64,000 nt of DNA from Ascochyta rabiei (lineage: Eukaryota > Ascomycota > Dothideomycetes > Pleosporales > Didymellaceae). Shown here piece after piece: positions 1 to 10,400 of the stretch. Below the pieces are notes generated by a model. The model worked only from the letters and a program-made list of their open reading frames with translations. It did no database searches and was not told the DNA's origin. The stretch's first letter is position 1. Every line of letters starts with the position of its first letter. Where the stretch lies: positions 1,348,001 to 1,412,000 of the forward strand of contig NC_082411.1 of the NCBI RefSeq assembly GCF_004011695.2, given 5' to 3'. Position numbers and translations under genes: made by a program.

Positions 1-600
1 CTGGTTCTTACTAAGGCAGTCACCGTGTGCACCGGCACAATATATTTGTTAAAACAAGCTATCTTAAAGGAACATTAGCATTCTTAGATTTATAATTGTG
101 GCTACTTTCTGCTTTAGTCTTTCTACACTATACTATATTCTTGCTGTATATATTTAAGCAGACTTATAGCAGCATATAGACTATAATAGTATTCTTATTA
201 TAATCTAGGCTTCTTTAACATCTTTAATTCTATATACCTTTAGCCGCTAAGAACACGTTTAATAGCTTTACCTAGTTGCTGTTACTGTAGCTGCTACGCA
301 AAGCCTTATATATTTGTTAACTATCTACTTTATAGAGTTAAGACACGCAGACTAAATTACTCTACACACTATCTTTAGATACCTAGTAGCTTTGCTAGCA
401 CTATATGTATAGTGCAAACCTTACGCACTAGCTTACAGTAGATTGTTAAGAGCCTACATAGTATTAGTAGGGCTTAACAGCGTGGGAGGCGGCATATATG
501 CAACAAAGCTGCTAGATAAACAGGTAGGAGTACGTTTTAGAGTACCTAACATTAGTTATACAACTATACACATCACCGCTATAACAGCTGCTTAGATCTT
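1..600. repeat. AT-rich, RIP-like repeat remnant, unassigned
   Basis: This stretch is rich in TA, CTA and TAG and has no useful reading frame on either strand. Its composition matches the transposon block to the right and not the gene island that starts near 600. I could not align it to any element family elsewhere in the window, so the element type is unknown. It suggests that the gene island has repeats on both sides. Confidence 0.5.
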
Positions 601-1868
601 CTAGCATGGCCTATTGTCCGTAAGTTGTGGAAAGATCAGCCAATAAACGGGCAGCCGCAGTGTCCGTATCTAAGCAATGATCGTCTGTCAGTCGCCGAGA
701 CCGAATCCTGTCGTTGCGTTTAGCTATGTTCAGCCAAGTCTAGAAACGTAGAGATCGTTGTATGAGAGCAGGCATCTGCAGTAAAAGAGGTTCAGCAAGT
801 CAGCTATATATATTCACAATAATCCAAGAGATAGACTCACAACCAATTTGCCATGTGTGATTGTGTTCGAATTCGATTTTGTGATCTTGAGTTTGTGTAG
901 CACAACCTGGTTGAGGGGAAAGACGCATGGAAGCTAATCAGAGCAATCGCAACTTTCGGCATATGTAAATCGAGCGCATGTAAAGGACAGTGGTAGATTC
1001 AATGTCGTTAAAGAGGGCGGTGTGTACGGTGCGAAGTTGCAAGTCGAGCGGGTTACGCAGGTCTCTGCAGATGCTCTACAGCGACCGTGGTCGCCGTAAT
1101 TGCTGCGCTCTAAGCCGACGGCTAAGGAAGGATTGTGATTGGCTGCAAGTCTGGTCAACATCCCACAATTCATGGTTGAAAAGACCGCTTACATTATTAC
1201 CGTGTGGGTGCTGTTGCCCTCTTTTCGTCCCTATTTAGTAAGATAGGAATGCATCCTGTGTGCTCATCGTCGTTATCGTCGACGGAGTTGTCGCGCGCTC
1301 GTTTCGACGGTACGAGAAGTGGATACGGGTGGGAGTGGGCAAGTAGGCGGCACGGCGTAAGCCGAATAACCAGACTTCCCCAGCCAGTTATAAGCCGATT
1401 GAAATTCTGCTGACGCCTGGGGGAAGCTGTAGGAAGTCGGACAGCCAAAGGATGATGCAATTATGCAGTTACAATCAGTGAGTGCTCTGCTGTATCTTGA
1501 CGACGACGCATATAGCTGACGACTGAGGGAGCGGGCAGAAGTTGTGCAGGTGACATGGGTATTTTCGACGCAGATCTTGGTTTTCCAGATTACAATGCGG
1601 GGCTAGAACACCAGTCCAACCAAGACCGACCGAACAAGGAATCCCTGCAAGCGTGCGCAACCGTACGATAAGATCAACTCTCTGCGCTGCCCCTATGCAA
1701 CTGTTCTACCCGCACCATTGTTTGCTTACAACCCCTCCCCCTAACACAAATCGACTTCACCGTACGTCGCGTTGAAGTGACGTGTCAACGCAGGTGCTTG
1801 GAGCAAACTCCTCGGTCTCAGCACAAGATATCAAACAAACTGAGTCTTACTGCACGCTCGCAATCGCA
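601..1868. other. Intergenic region upstream of the ankyrin gene
   Basis: Base composition is normal here (many CpG and CpA). Short overlapping frames of 60-90 codons occur on both strands, but none shows a recognisable domain, and they overlap each other, so I call no gene. The last 140 bases before the ankyrin gene hold a pyrimidine-rich run near 1730-1745, which would suit a fungal core promoter. An in-frame TGA at 1773-1775 closes the ankyrin frame upstream. A short gene with introns cannot be excluded. Confidence 0.4.
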
Positions 1869-4024
1869 ATGTCTATGCTTGAGCTGCCGGCCGAACTCAC
1901 GCAGCTCATAATTGACATCGTGGTGCATCACACCGAATTACAGCATGTCGTCAGGCTCCGAGAAACATGCCGTGCGTTGCCTCAGAACAGCCGTGGATTC
2001 CCTAAACTGACAAACTTAGGTCAGTTCAATGATCTTGTCCAGAATTCGATTTTTCGCCTACCGAGAACTGTTCTCCTCCAAAGGAAACTGAGCAAACTGA
2101 CGAGAATTAAGCTACTTCAATCTAAGATGCTCCTTGGAAATGCTAATGAGCTATTCCTATGCTACACTATTAATCGCACAGCGGATTATCTTACCAGTTG
2201 CGCCAACTCTAAACTCCGAAATCAATATGTGCAAGTTCTCACAGCACTTGCAGCAAAAACAATGATTTACTGGAGGTTTCTTAACTGCGTTACAACAGAA
2301 AAACAGAGATACCTCCAACTGGAAGAGATGAAAGACAATGCCCTTGTAGCAGCCATCGGAGCGAACGAGACTCGTACAGTACAAGAACTCTTAGAGGATG
2401 GAGCCAATGCTGCTTCAAATACCCCGTGTTTTGGAGAGGCACTAGCCACAGCAGCGTCATCTGGATCTCTAGAAATTGTAGCCAGTTTGCTTGATCATTG
2501 GGATTGGGACACCTATAAACAGCTTGCTGGACTCCGCCTCACGAACGCCATTGAGGCTGCTGCTGCCGCTAATCACGAGGATGTGCTGGTTAAGCTGCTT
2601 GATTACAAAGATCGCATTGACCAATCTACATACGATGATACCATCATCCGCATGATCAAAAACAACCACACAGCAACCGTGGAACAGCTGCTGCTCCTTA
2701 GACAAGAAGATCCTACTCCAGCAGCGAAGACAGACTTCTGGCTACGTCTCGTGCGAACGGCTGCGGAGTATAATCGAAGCGCGTTGCTGCAACGTATCTT
2801 GACGATAACGGATCCATCACGCGTTGGAGAAGCCTCGCTCGTGACAGCATTGAAAGATGCCTGTCTGGAAAATCATGCTGAAGCAATCAAAACCATACTG
2901 CCCCACCTCTTTATCTCTGACTCAACACATCACGCGGACAGTCTTTTCTGGGCCGCACGATGCGGGAACGTGGAGGTCTTGGCGGAGCTTTTGACGTTTC
3001 TGCAAAAAGATCAACGTGCATTGCTCCTGGCTCTCGCCGGTGCTGTGTCTGGGAAGATGAAGGAAGTCGTATCACACTTGTTGGATGTTGCGGGTATCAG
3101 CACCACTTTTAAAGATGCTCCAACACGTTTCACTGACATTATACGCTTGATTCTCCCAGACGCTTTCTCTCAAGGCGCAGCCCAGCCCATTGAACCGATC
3201 TTCGTGTCAACCCAAGTGGAAAAACTCCGCGCAGCGTCCAAGGCAGGCAAGCTGGCTGACGTCATCAATATCTCTGCTACTATGAGAGCCCACCATCCGA
3301 TGGACAGTATAATCGGAATTTCTAATACGTTCAATGATGCAGCGAAGAACAATCACCTTGATGTTCTTCTGTTCCTGTGCGAAACCTGGGTGCCTCACTT
3401 CGTGACATCTTGCGTGAAGTCGCCTGCTGTAGCTCAGATCTTCATAGATTTTGGCTGGGATATCAACCAAACAGATCTGGGCTCCAAGTATCCACGTCTA
3501 GGGCAAGTACACCGACAGGCTTGCGACTAGCACAACTAACAATAGCTAGGAGCTTCGTGCATGACGAACATTTCACCCGTTGGCTGCTGGGCAAGGGAGC
3601 TTCTCCTGAGTTGAGAGGAGAGTTCGACGTCACTCCAACATCAGTAGCGGTTTGGCGCGCCCCGATGTCGACAATCAGATTGCTTCTTGCCCAGTGCAGT
3701 GGTATTCAACAAGGACAGCTTCTCCATTTCGCTGTGCAACGAAGAGGCCAAGATAACCTAAAGATTATTGAGCTTTTGATAAGCTTAGACTGTCCGATTA
3801 ACAGCATATGGTTCCAGGATGATGAGCGCTCTTGGCTAGAATGGGGGATAGGAGAAGCAGGCACACCTTTGTTCACCGCAGCCGAGCAGGGCAGAGACGA
3901 AGTCGTAGCGTATCTGCTTACAAAAGGTGCGGACGCTGCAATCGTATCCAACAGAGGCCGCACAGCCATGGACGTGGCAGAAAGTGAGCACTGGTTCAGG
4001 ACTGCTCAAATTCTGAGTCACTAA
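1869..4024 (+). pseudogene. Ankyrin-repeat protein with F-box-like N-terminus, one frame break
   Basis: The frame opens upstream, but the first in-frame ATG is at 1869 (residues MSMLELPAEL) with G at -3, so I start there. Residues 5-40 (LPAELTQLIIDIVVHHTEL and on to RETCRALP) resemble the F-box-like start of many fungal ankyrin proteins. Degenerate ankyrin helices follow through about residues 155-540, for example NHEDVLVKLLDY and CGNVEVLAELLTF. This frame stops at 3528-3530. The ankyrin pattern goes on in another frame to 4024 (TRWLLGKGASPE, LLHFAVQ, GTPLFTAAEQGRDEVVAYLL, GADAAIVSNRGRTAMDVAE). The switch lies at about 3475-3510 and fits one lost base or two gained. The only GT-AG pairs there are 14 or 31 bases apart: too short, and the 31-base one gives the wrong frame. 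It is a recent pseudogene, or an active gene with an assembly error. Ankyrin repeats bind proteins; the partner is unknown. Confidence 0.75.
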
Positions 4025-4098
4025 ATGGAGGATTGTTTTGACAACGTAGCACGCGTATTGAATACCACTCGAGATGAACTGCATCGATATACCCATGA

Positions 4099-4794
4099 CT
4101 ATGGATTGACCCAGCTAGCCCCATTCCACATGCTCCACTTCTGTCCAACAAGTACCCACTGGTTGATGGGAGGATTGTCCTGTGATTCGATGATGATATT
4201 GCTGATTGTAAGTTGATATTGCATTCGTCCGTTATGTGGTACGCATCTCCATGTAGGAGCAGTCTCGGGGACATCTGTGATATCTCTATCCTCTACATAT
4301 ACTCGAGGAGACCCATTCCTGCCATCTATGAAGACCGTTCCCAGATGTGTCTCATTATTAATGAGTACTTCAGTCGAGCGCTCGTAATGCCACTGAACAC
4401 TACTATGAGGGAGTGTCTGAACGCCTCGGTACATGGCAGCCAGTTGTTCTGGGGCAGTAATGATGTCGTTGTTGAGCGTTGCAAACACAATGTATGTCTT
4501 GCTGTCTGGCGGGAACAATTGTGGGTTGCTACGACACAAGCGGACAGTGTCGTTCGTCAAATCCTCGGCAATCTTGATAAAAGAAGTAGAACTTGTTGAT
4601 CCCAATATGTTTGGTCCAATGTGAGCAACAACGGCGGCGTGTGGCGAAACAATCGCGAAAACCGAGCAGGCAGAAAGGCCTCTAACTCCAATCGTCTTTG
4701 GCTGACTCTTAGAATAGAAAACTGTCCAATCTGACTTGTTGATAGCAACTGTCTTTGTGTTCCCCTCCTCGATAGCTTCAGAAAGAAGCCCCAT
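4099..4794 (-). CDS. Hypothetical 231-residue fungal protein
   Basis: This is an intact single-exon frame on the minus strand. The ATG context is close to ideal (A at -3, G at +4), which supports the start. It ends 74 bases from the ankyrin stop, so the two genes converge. I see no signal peptide and no membrane segment. Residues about 38-60 (GVRGLSACSVFAIVSPHAAV followed by VAHIGPN) form a compact hydrophobic block with one Cys and two His. The spacing loosely recalls the Cys/His core of CheD-like deamidases, but this is only an impression of shape. The C-terminal third (TWRCVPHNGRMQYQL, QWVLVGQKWSMWNGASWVNP) is rich in Trp. Base composition is that of the gene island, with no RIP-like decay, so it may be functional. 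Function unknown. Confidence 0.75.
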   Translation of the reverse strand: MGLLSEAIEEGNTKTVAINKSDWTVFYSKSQPKTIGVRGLSACSVFAIVSPHAAVVAHIGPNILGSTSSTSFIKIAEDLTNDTVRLCRSNPQLFPPDSKTYIVFATLNNDIITAPEQLAAMYRGVQTLPHSSVQWHYERSTEVLINNETHLGTVFIDGRNGSPRVYVEDRDITDVPETAPTWRCVPHNGRMQYQLTISNIIIESQDNPPINQWVLVGQKWSMWNGASWVNP

Positions 4795-4988
4795 GGTAGC
4801 GGCTGGTTGGATTGCGGAATACTTGTAGACAAAAAGTTTAGAGGTGAGACGAATGGAGACTTATGCAGCGTACGGAGATGCCTTATGTTGTGCTAAGCGC
4901 TCCCTTACAGTCCTGAGCACTTATTTAGCTATTTATTTGATTGGCGAAATTGTTAGTATCAGTGGAGAGCGGCACGATTGACCAGAAA

Positions 4989-5008
4989 AGCTAAGCGGGC
5001 GCTTAGCT
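4989..5008. repeat. Perfect inverted repeat, 9-bp arms, 2-bp loop
   Basis: AGCTAAGCG and CGCTTAGCT pair around GG. A weaker outer pairing (GAGCGG near 4967 with CCGCTC near 5012) suggests a longer broken hairpin. It lies about 200 bases upstream of the minus-strand gene at 4099-4794. It could be a protein-binding palindrome or a scar from a small transposon. Confidence 0.4.
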
Positions 5009-5104
5009 AGCCGCTCTATCACCAGATTGATAGTACTTGATTGCTTGTAACCAATCCAAAGCGTACGTGGCGTGATAGCAAGATTAGCCCTCCTGCAAAA
5101 TGAA

Positions 5105-5127
5105 GGTGTACCAGCGGCTGGTACGCC
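5105..5127. repeat. Inverted repeat, 11-bp arms with one mismatch
   Basis: GGTGTACCAGC and GCTGGTACGCC pair around a single G. No role can be assigned from sequence alone. Confidence 0.4.
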
Positions 5128-5457
5128 ATCAACTACAGGCCTACTGCAGCTGACGCTTCCAAGCCTTGCATCGCTGCATTTGCGCTGACTTCTGCGCGAG
5201 GAAAGGATCTCGATAGGCTGAAGACGGGCACCTTGGAGGCGCTCCAGGAGATATGGCTGATCACATGAGTGGATAACACTCCGCTATGCGTTCTGTGAAA
5301 GGCGTGCGAGTAGCCATATAGCTGTGTCAAGAAGCTGTATCCTGGACTGAGGCCACAAGATCATATTGTAACGAAGTAGTAAATAACACTGTGTTGAATT
5401 ATCCTCCTAAGAAAGTGTCATGACAATGTGCCCTATAGGAGGTTAGGCTGCAGTTAT

Positions 5458-6220
5458 CTACGAGACGGTACCGTGTGTATCAAGAGTATGGCGTTGCAGG
5501 TGCATCTGATCGCGGAGAGACAATTTACAGATCTCACATAAAGCCCCTTAACCTAGCTTAACGTTGTTCAGGTGATTTTGCTTGAAGTGTTTGCTGAGGT
5601 CGCCTAGGGTATAGAATGGTTTAACGCGATCCTCTATTAGCAATGCTTTGTTGCCTAAGCATATAAATTATATCTGTAGCCTCTCTTCTTTGTACACTAA
5701 AACTATCGCTGCTTCTAGTACTTCTCTATTCACTTCTAACTGCAACCTGTTGCTCTGTTAGCTTGTTAGGCGCAGCTGGTCGCTTGGTTGTTTATGCCGA
5801 GATGAGCGCATTGTACCCTCCTTATTGTTACATTATCGTGCAACTGCGCTGATTGCTTTGTTACGCCTTAATAACTCTCCATCTATCGTTGCTCCGGGCG
5901 TAGCGTTGATACATTCGTTCAATTCTTTGTGTTCCGGCAGGATAGGGGCAAAGTAAGGCTCCGGCTTAATATCTGTATCCACGTCAAGCCCAGCAAGTTG
6001 ATTTTCAACATCGAATACGGGCTGTTCAAACTCCCAGGGCTCCTTAATGACCTGAAGAAGCTTGTGTCGCTCACGTTGCCTTGCCTGAGTAATCTTGCGG
6101 TTGAGCTCTTTGTATTTTGGCAATTTTGTTGCCTTGTCAACCGTACGTTTGAGTTGGTCTCGTCGGTTAAACAAGGAACGAACAGAAGGGTGGTTATTAA
6201 CTGATATAGACTGATCTTGC
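5458..6220 (-). pseudogene. DUF3435 (tyrosine-recombinase-like) C-terminal remnant
   Basis: One minus-strand frame runs from 6220 down to a TAG at 5458-5460. It has four in-frame stops (TAA at 5833, 5758, 5668 and 5548) and no frameshift. The upper part (KYKELNRKITQARQRERHKL, then WEFEQPVFDVENQLAG) matches my memory of the helical segment after the catalytic domain in DUF3435 proteins. The lower part reads ICLGNKALLIEDR, then LSKHFKQNHLNNV, then CEICKLSLRDQMHLQRH and THG. This is the Cys/His zinc-finger-like tail of that family. DUF3435 includes the captain recombinases of Starship giant transposons and Crypton-like enzymes. The N-terminal catalytic part is missing, because the frame runs into a LINE tail at 6221. 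At least some of the stops could come from Gln codons changed by RIP. No activity is expected. The exact clade cannot be told without the lost catalytic domain. Confidence 0.7.
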
Positions 6221-6246
6221 GTAATAATTAATTAATTGATTGATAA
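6221..6246 (-). repeat. TAAT/TGAT microsatellite tail of the LINE
   Basis: A short run of TAAT and TGAT units ends the LINE fragment in place of a poly(A) tail. The same kind of run ends the long LINE copy at 12681-12724. Confidence 0.65.
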
Positions 6247-6640
6247 GATTAACGTCCTGTGTGAGTCTAAGACTATATAAGACGAGAGCAGTTAAGCTGC
6301 TCTAGTAATTTAAGGAGCGTGTTTGTAAAAGGGGATAGTAAATGTGTGTTTAAAGTCCTATAGTGAGAGCCTATGCTCTAAGAAGTAAACAGAGGATTTT
6401 AGGTGTCTGTTGTTTTTTGTAAGTACTACTTGCGTGTACCTACTCTTATCTTTAAAATAAAAGCTAGGGTAGCTAGAATTCCTTAGGTTGTGTGTAGTAG
6501 TAGTCTTATTATAAGCCTTTGTCCTTATATGCTGTTTTACATTATTTTCCTTACGTCTCTATATTTTCTACAGCTAAGTAGAAGGTGTTGTGTTGTTTGT
6601 ACGTAGCTGCAGATACATCTATTGTTATCTACTATACCTA
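6221..6640 (-). mobile_element. 5'-truncated LINE, 3'-end fragment
   Basis: This segment matches the 3' end of the complete minus-strand LINE at about 12681-13107, including the shared AACGTCCTGTGTGAGTCTAA block and the TAAT/TGAT tail. Only about 400 bases of the element remain, as expected of a LINE that stopped early in reverse transcription. Its tail abuts the DUF3435 remnant, so this insertion probably cut that gene. The next 80 bases (6641-6722) are of unknown origin. Confidence 0.7.
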
Positions 6641-6722
6641 ACACACAACAAAGCAAAATTTCGACATAGGGCCCTGCACACTAAAAAGACATTAGAATCT
6701 ATCTTAACCCAGCGAAGATATA

Positions 6723-7250
6723 CAATCCTAAGCTTCCTAGAGCCTCTAGGCGTCTGGTTGCTGCACGCTGCCTGGTTATCTAACCTGTTCTGTTGCAAAA
6801 AATTTTAGATTTGCAGAGTATAGACTACCCCTATAATAATAATCTTATTTTATCTTATCTTCTTAGATCTTATCTAAAAGAACATAAAAACTAACATAAT
6901 ATCCTATCTCTACTAGATAGCAACAAGCCTTTCCTTAGCTTTCTGCTTTTAACCCCTTCTTTCTACTCTAAGAGGTCTACTAGTTAGGCTAGTAAGAATA
7001 GAAAAAAGGTAAGATTAGTAAAGCTAAGACTACCTTTTCCTTGTTTTTAGCTCTTAAAAGCAGATAGAGACTAGGTACCTCTATCTATGCAAAAAAAAGC
7101 TCTCTTCTAGTTATTTCTTAGTTATTTTATTTTTAAAAGAAAAGGAAACCCCTACCTAGGACTAGGACCTAGGACTATAGAACTAGAACTGCTACCTAAT
7201 AGAGAGCACTCTCTAAACACAGGGACAATAGAAATAAGCCCCCTAAGCTC
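6723..7250 (+). mobile_element. LINE (plus copy), 5' segment
   Basis: The segment is collinear with the reverse complement of 18360-18893, the 5' end of the minus-strand LINE. It contains the 5' leader and no coding part. It ends with AGCTC at 7246-7250 where gypsy A begins. The LINE resumes at 24109 after the second AGCTC. Confidence 0.75.
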
Positions 7251-7452
7251 TGTTAGTCGCTGGGCCTAGGGGTACCTCTGCCTGTCTTAGCAAGCTACTA
7301 TAGGGCTAGTTAGCCCAGACTATATAAAGGTGTTAGAGGTTATTGCTAGTACTCTAGTAATTAGTCTTGTTACTACATACTACGTACCTTAATACACCTA
7401 CTATCCTCTTTAACCCTATCCTCCCTTATAATTACTTTGTACACTCTTTATA
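7251..7452 (+). repeat. Gypsy A 5' LTR
   Basis: It starts TGTTAGTCGCTGGGCC and ends CTTTATA, where other copies end CTTTACA, so the final CA has become TA. It is 202 bp, the same length as the four other copies in the window. Confidence 0.85.
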
Positions 7453-10400
7453 TTCTAATTACCCTTATATTATAATTAAAGATAGACCTAAGCTACTATA
7501 AGTCTTAAACTAAATTATCTAGGCTTACTGTCTTTAGAGAGGGACTAAGACAACCTACCTATAGGACAGCTAGTAGAGCGTAAGGTAACGCCTCTCTCTA
7601 CAGATAAGGAGATACCTTAATAGACACTAAGTGTCTATAGTGCCTTAAGAGGATTTGTAGGTCCTCTAGGTAGTATACCTTACCCTAGAATTTATATCTA
7701 TAGGGCAGCTTTAGCTAAAGACGGCTAGAATAGCCTAGAAGTAGGCAATTAATAATAGGAGTTAGAAAACTTACGTAAATAGTTATAAGAGATAAAAAAC
7801 TAAAAGGAACTTTTCTTTCTTTATAAACTTAGACGTAAATATAACAAAGAAGATCTAGTAATAATCCTATCCTTTTAAAAAGTACTAGAAGGGGTAGAGA
7901 AGCTATAATCTCTCTTATCTATAAATCTTCTATAACCTAAACCTCTATAGAAGTATATAAAGTATAACTACGCTAAATATAACTATTAGAAGAGAAATTA
8001 TAAGGGATACTTTCTCTAATCTCTAGTTAATTTCCTTATAGAAGAACAAAAGATTAACTTTAGCGTAAGGTACCTCTTAGAGAACCTAAAGATGTTATAG
8101 TAGGCCTACTGCACAACTAACTACTATAATCAGCTAACCTAGGAACTAACATAGCAAGAGCTAAAAAGAATTATACTAGATACTCTAGGAATACTAGCTA
8201 AACGCAAGTAAGTAGCGTATAAATCCTTAAAGTAATATAAGCAGCAGAAATCTTAGTCTCCTATAGATCTGTTAGACTTTATACATCTACTATAGGAGGA
8301 ACTAGGCGACTTATATATGCTAGAGCTTTAAGTCCTAGAATATATTACTATACTGCTCCCTAGTATATAAAAGGACTTATTCCTTATCCCCTATAATTAA
8401 AGAGACACAATCCTAAAGGTAGAGGAATAAGCTAATATTATTAACTAGAGACTAGGTTATTATAGCTAACAGCTACCTAAGAAGACTCTAGCTAAGGGCA
8501 AGACAACTAGCAAAGGACTACAGAAGCACTAATTTAGTAACTCTAGGTTAGAGGGGAACATAAAAACCCTAAAAAAGTTATTTAAGTCTAAGAAGTTCTG
8601 TAAGGAGCTAGTAAAGGGCAAAAGGGCTAAGATAGGCTACACAAGGCCTAAAACGCGTACCTTAAGTACAAAAAAACTAGTTACTACTACCCTAACTACC
8701 TAAAGCTAAAGTTAAACTAGAAAGACCCTGCTCTAGATAAGTTAGGAAAAGAGAAGGGGCCTAAGACCTAATCTCCTCTCTTATAGCCTATATTAAATTA
8801 TCTCAGAAGAAGAAAGAGAATATCTCTCTTTATAAGGTAGTGTACCTAGAATATACACGCCTACTAACAGTTAAAGCATCTATAGGCAACGCAGAGAACG
8901 TAGAAGCCTTAATAGATAGAGGGTTATAACTAAACTTAATTTTAGTTCTCCTAGCAAAGGAGCAGGATCTAGAGGTTATACTATTAAATAATATAGTAGC
9001 TAAAGGTGTAGGCAGAGCAGAATTGCCTATCTATAGAGTAACTACAGTAGAAGTATCTATTATTAACTCCTATAGAAGACCAGAGGTCTAACAGATACCT
9101 TTTATAGTTACAGACCTATAAAGGTATAAGATATACCTTAGATTACCCTAGATTAACTAGACAAACCCTAAGCTAAGCTATTTAAGCTAGCGTATGCTCT
9201 TCTAAGGGAAGAAGTATAGAGACTCTCCTAAACTAGAGAAAATAGCGTTAGAAGATACTAAAGAGTTTAAACGCACTATAAGAAGTCTCTTAGTAGACGT
9301 TTATATATATAAAGTAAACTTAGTAGGTATATATAACCTAATATCTGCTAAATAGGGCCTAATTCTAGAAGTGTATTGCAAATATATATACTTAGGATTA
9401 GAAGATAATACTTAGGTCCTACTAGAGTATAGAGAGTATAACCTAGCAATTAATATTATAGAAGGAGCTACTTCCCCCTACTAACTGTTATACAGGCTAT
9501 CTGCAACAGAATTAGAGATACTTAGGAAGTATCTAGCAGAATATGTACAACGTGGCTAGATATAACACTTAAGGTTGCTAGCAGAGGCGTCTATTCTCTT
9601 TTTAAAGAAGAAAGACAGCAACCTATAACTGTATGTAGACTATAGAGGTCTAAACAAGATAATAGTTAAAAACTACTATCTATTACTACTAATTATAGAG
9701 TTACTAGAACAACTAGTATAAGCTAAGTTCTATACTAAACTAGATGTATATAAGGCGTATTACTATATCTAAATTAAGAAAAAGGATAAGTAGAAGACTA
9801 CTTTTTAAACTAGGTATAGACATTTTAAGTATATAGTAATACTATTTAAACTTATAAATACTTCTACCTAATTTTAGGCCTATATAAACAAGGCACTAAT
9901 AGGATTAGTTAATATAACTAATATTACTTATCTAGACAACATATTAGTATACTCTAAGACAGAGGAAGACTACATTAGACACGTTAAGGAGGTCTTAGAG
10001 AGGCTTTGCAAAGCAAACCTCTATATGCGCTTAGATAAGTATAAATAGCACTGTTAACATACAGAGTACCTTAAGTATATAGTCTTACCTAAAGAGGTAA
10101 GCATTAACCTAGACAGGGTTAAAACAATCTAGGAATAGCTATTCCTGCGCACAGTTTGTAATATCTAAGTATTTATAGGCTTTATAAACTACTATTAGAG
10201 GTTTATTACAGGGTTTTCTTAATTAGCCTTGCTATTAACCTAATTAACCTAGAAAAAGCTAAATTTAGCTAAATCTGGTTAAGTAATAAGGAAGGAGGAG
10301 AGTTAGCCTCTTAAGCTAAGCAAAGAATCCCTATAAGCTTTCTAGAATATAAAGTATTTATTTATTAATATACCTATCTTAGTTTATTTTATACCTAGGA

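Larger units (their letters stand above)
4795..5457. other. Intergenic region with two short palindromes
   Basis: Between the start of the minus-strand gene and the end of the DUF3435 remnant I find no convincing frame. The part next to 4794 presumably holds the promoter of that gene; no clear TATA box or known binding site stands out. Two near-perfect palindromes lie at 4989-5008 and 5105-5127. From about 5340 the composition drifts towards AT. Confidence 0.45.

Noticed and set aside
934..1660. Several 60-90 codon frames on both strands upstream of the ankyrin gene
   Set aside because: They overlap each other, show no domain, and have low-complexity or unlikely composition; chance frames in normal-composition DNA.
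1782..1868. N-terminal extension of the ankyrin protein from 1782
   Set aside because: It would need a GTG start; the first in-frame ATG is at 1869.
3488..3518. A 31-base GT-AG intron to explain the ankyrin frame change
   Set aside because: Too short for a fungal spliceosomal intron, and its removal does not give the frame used downstream.
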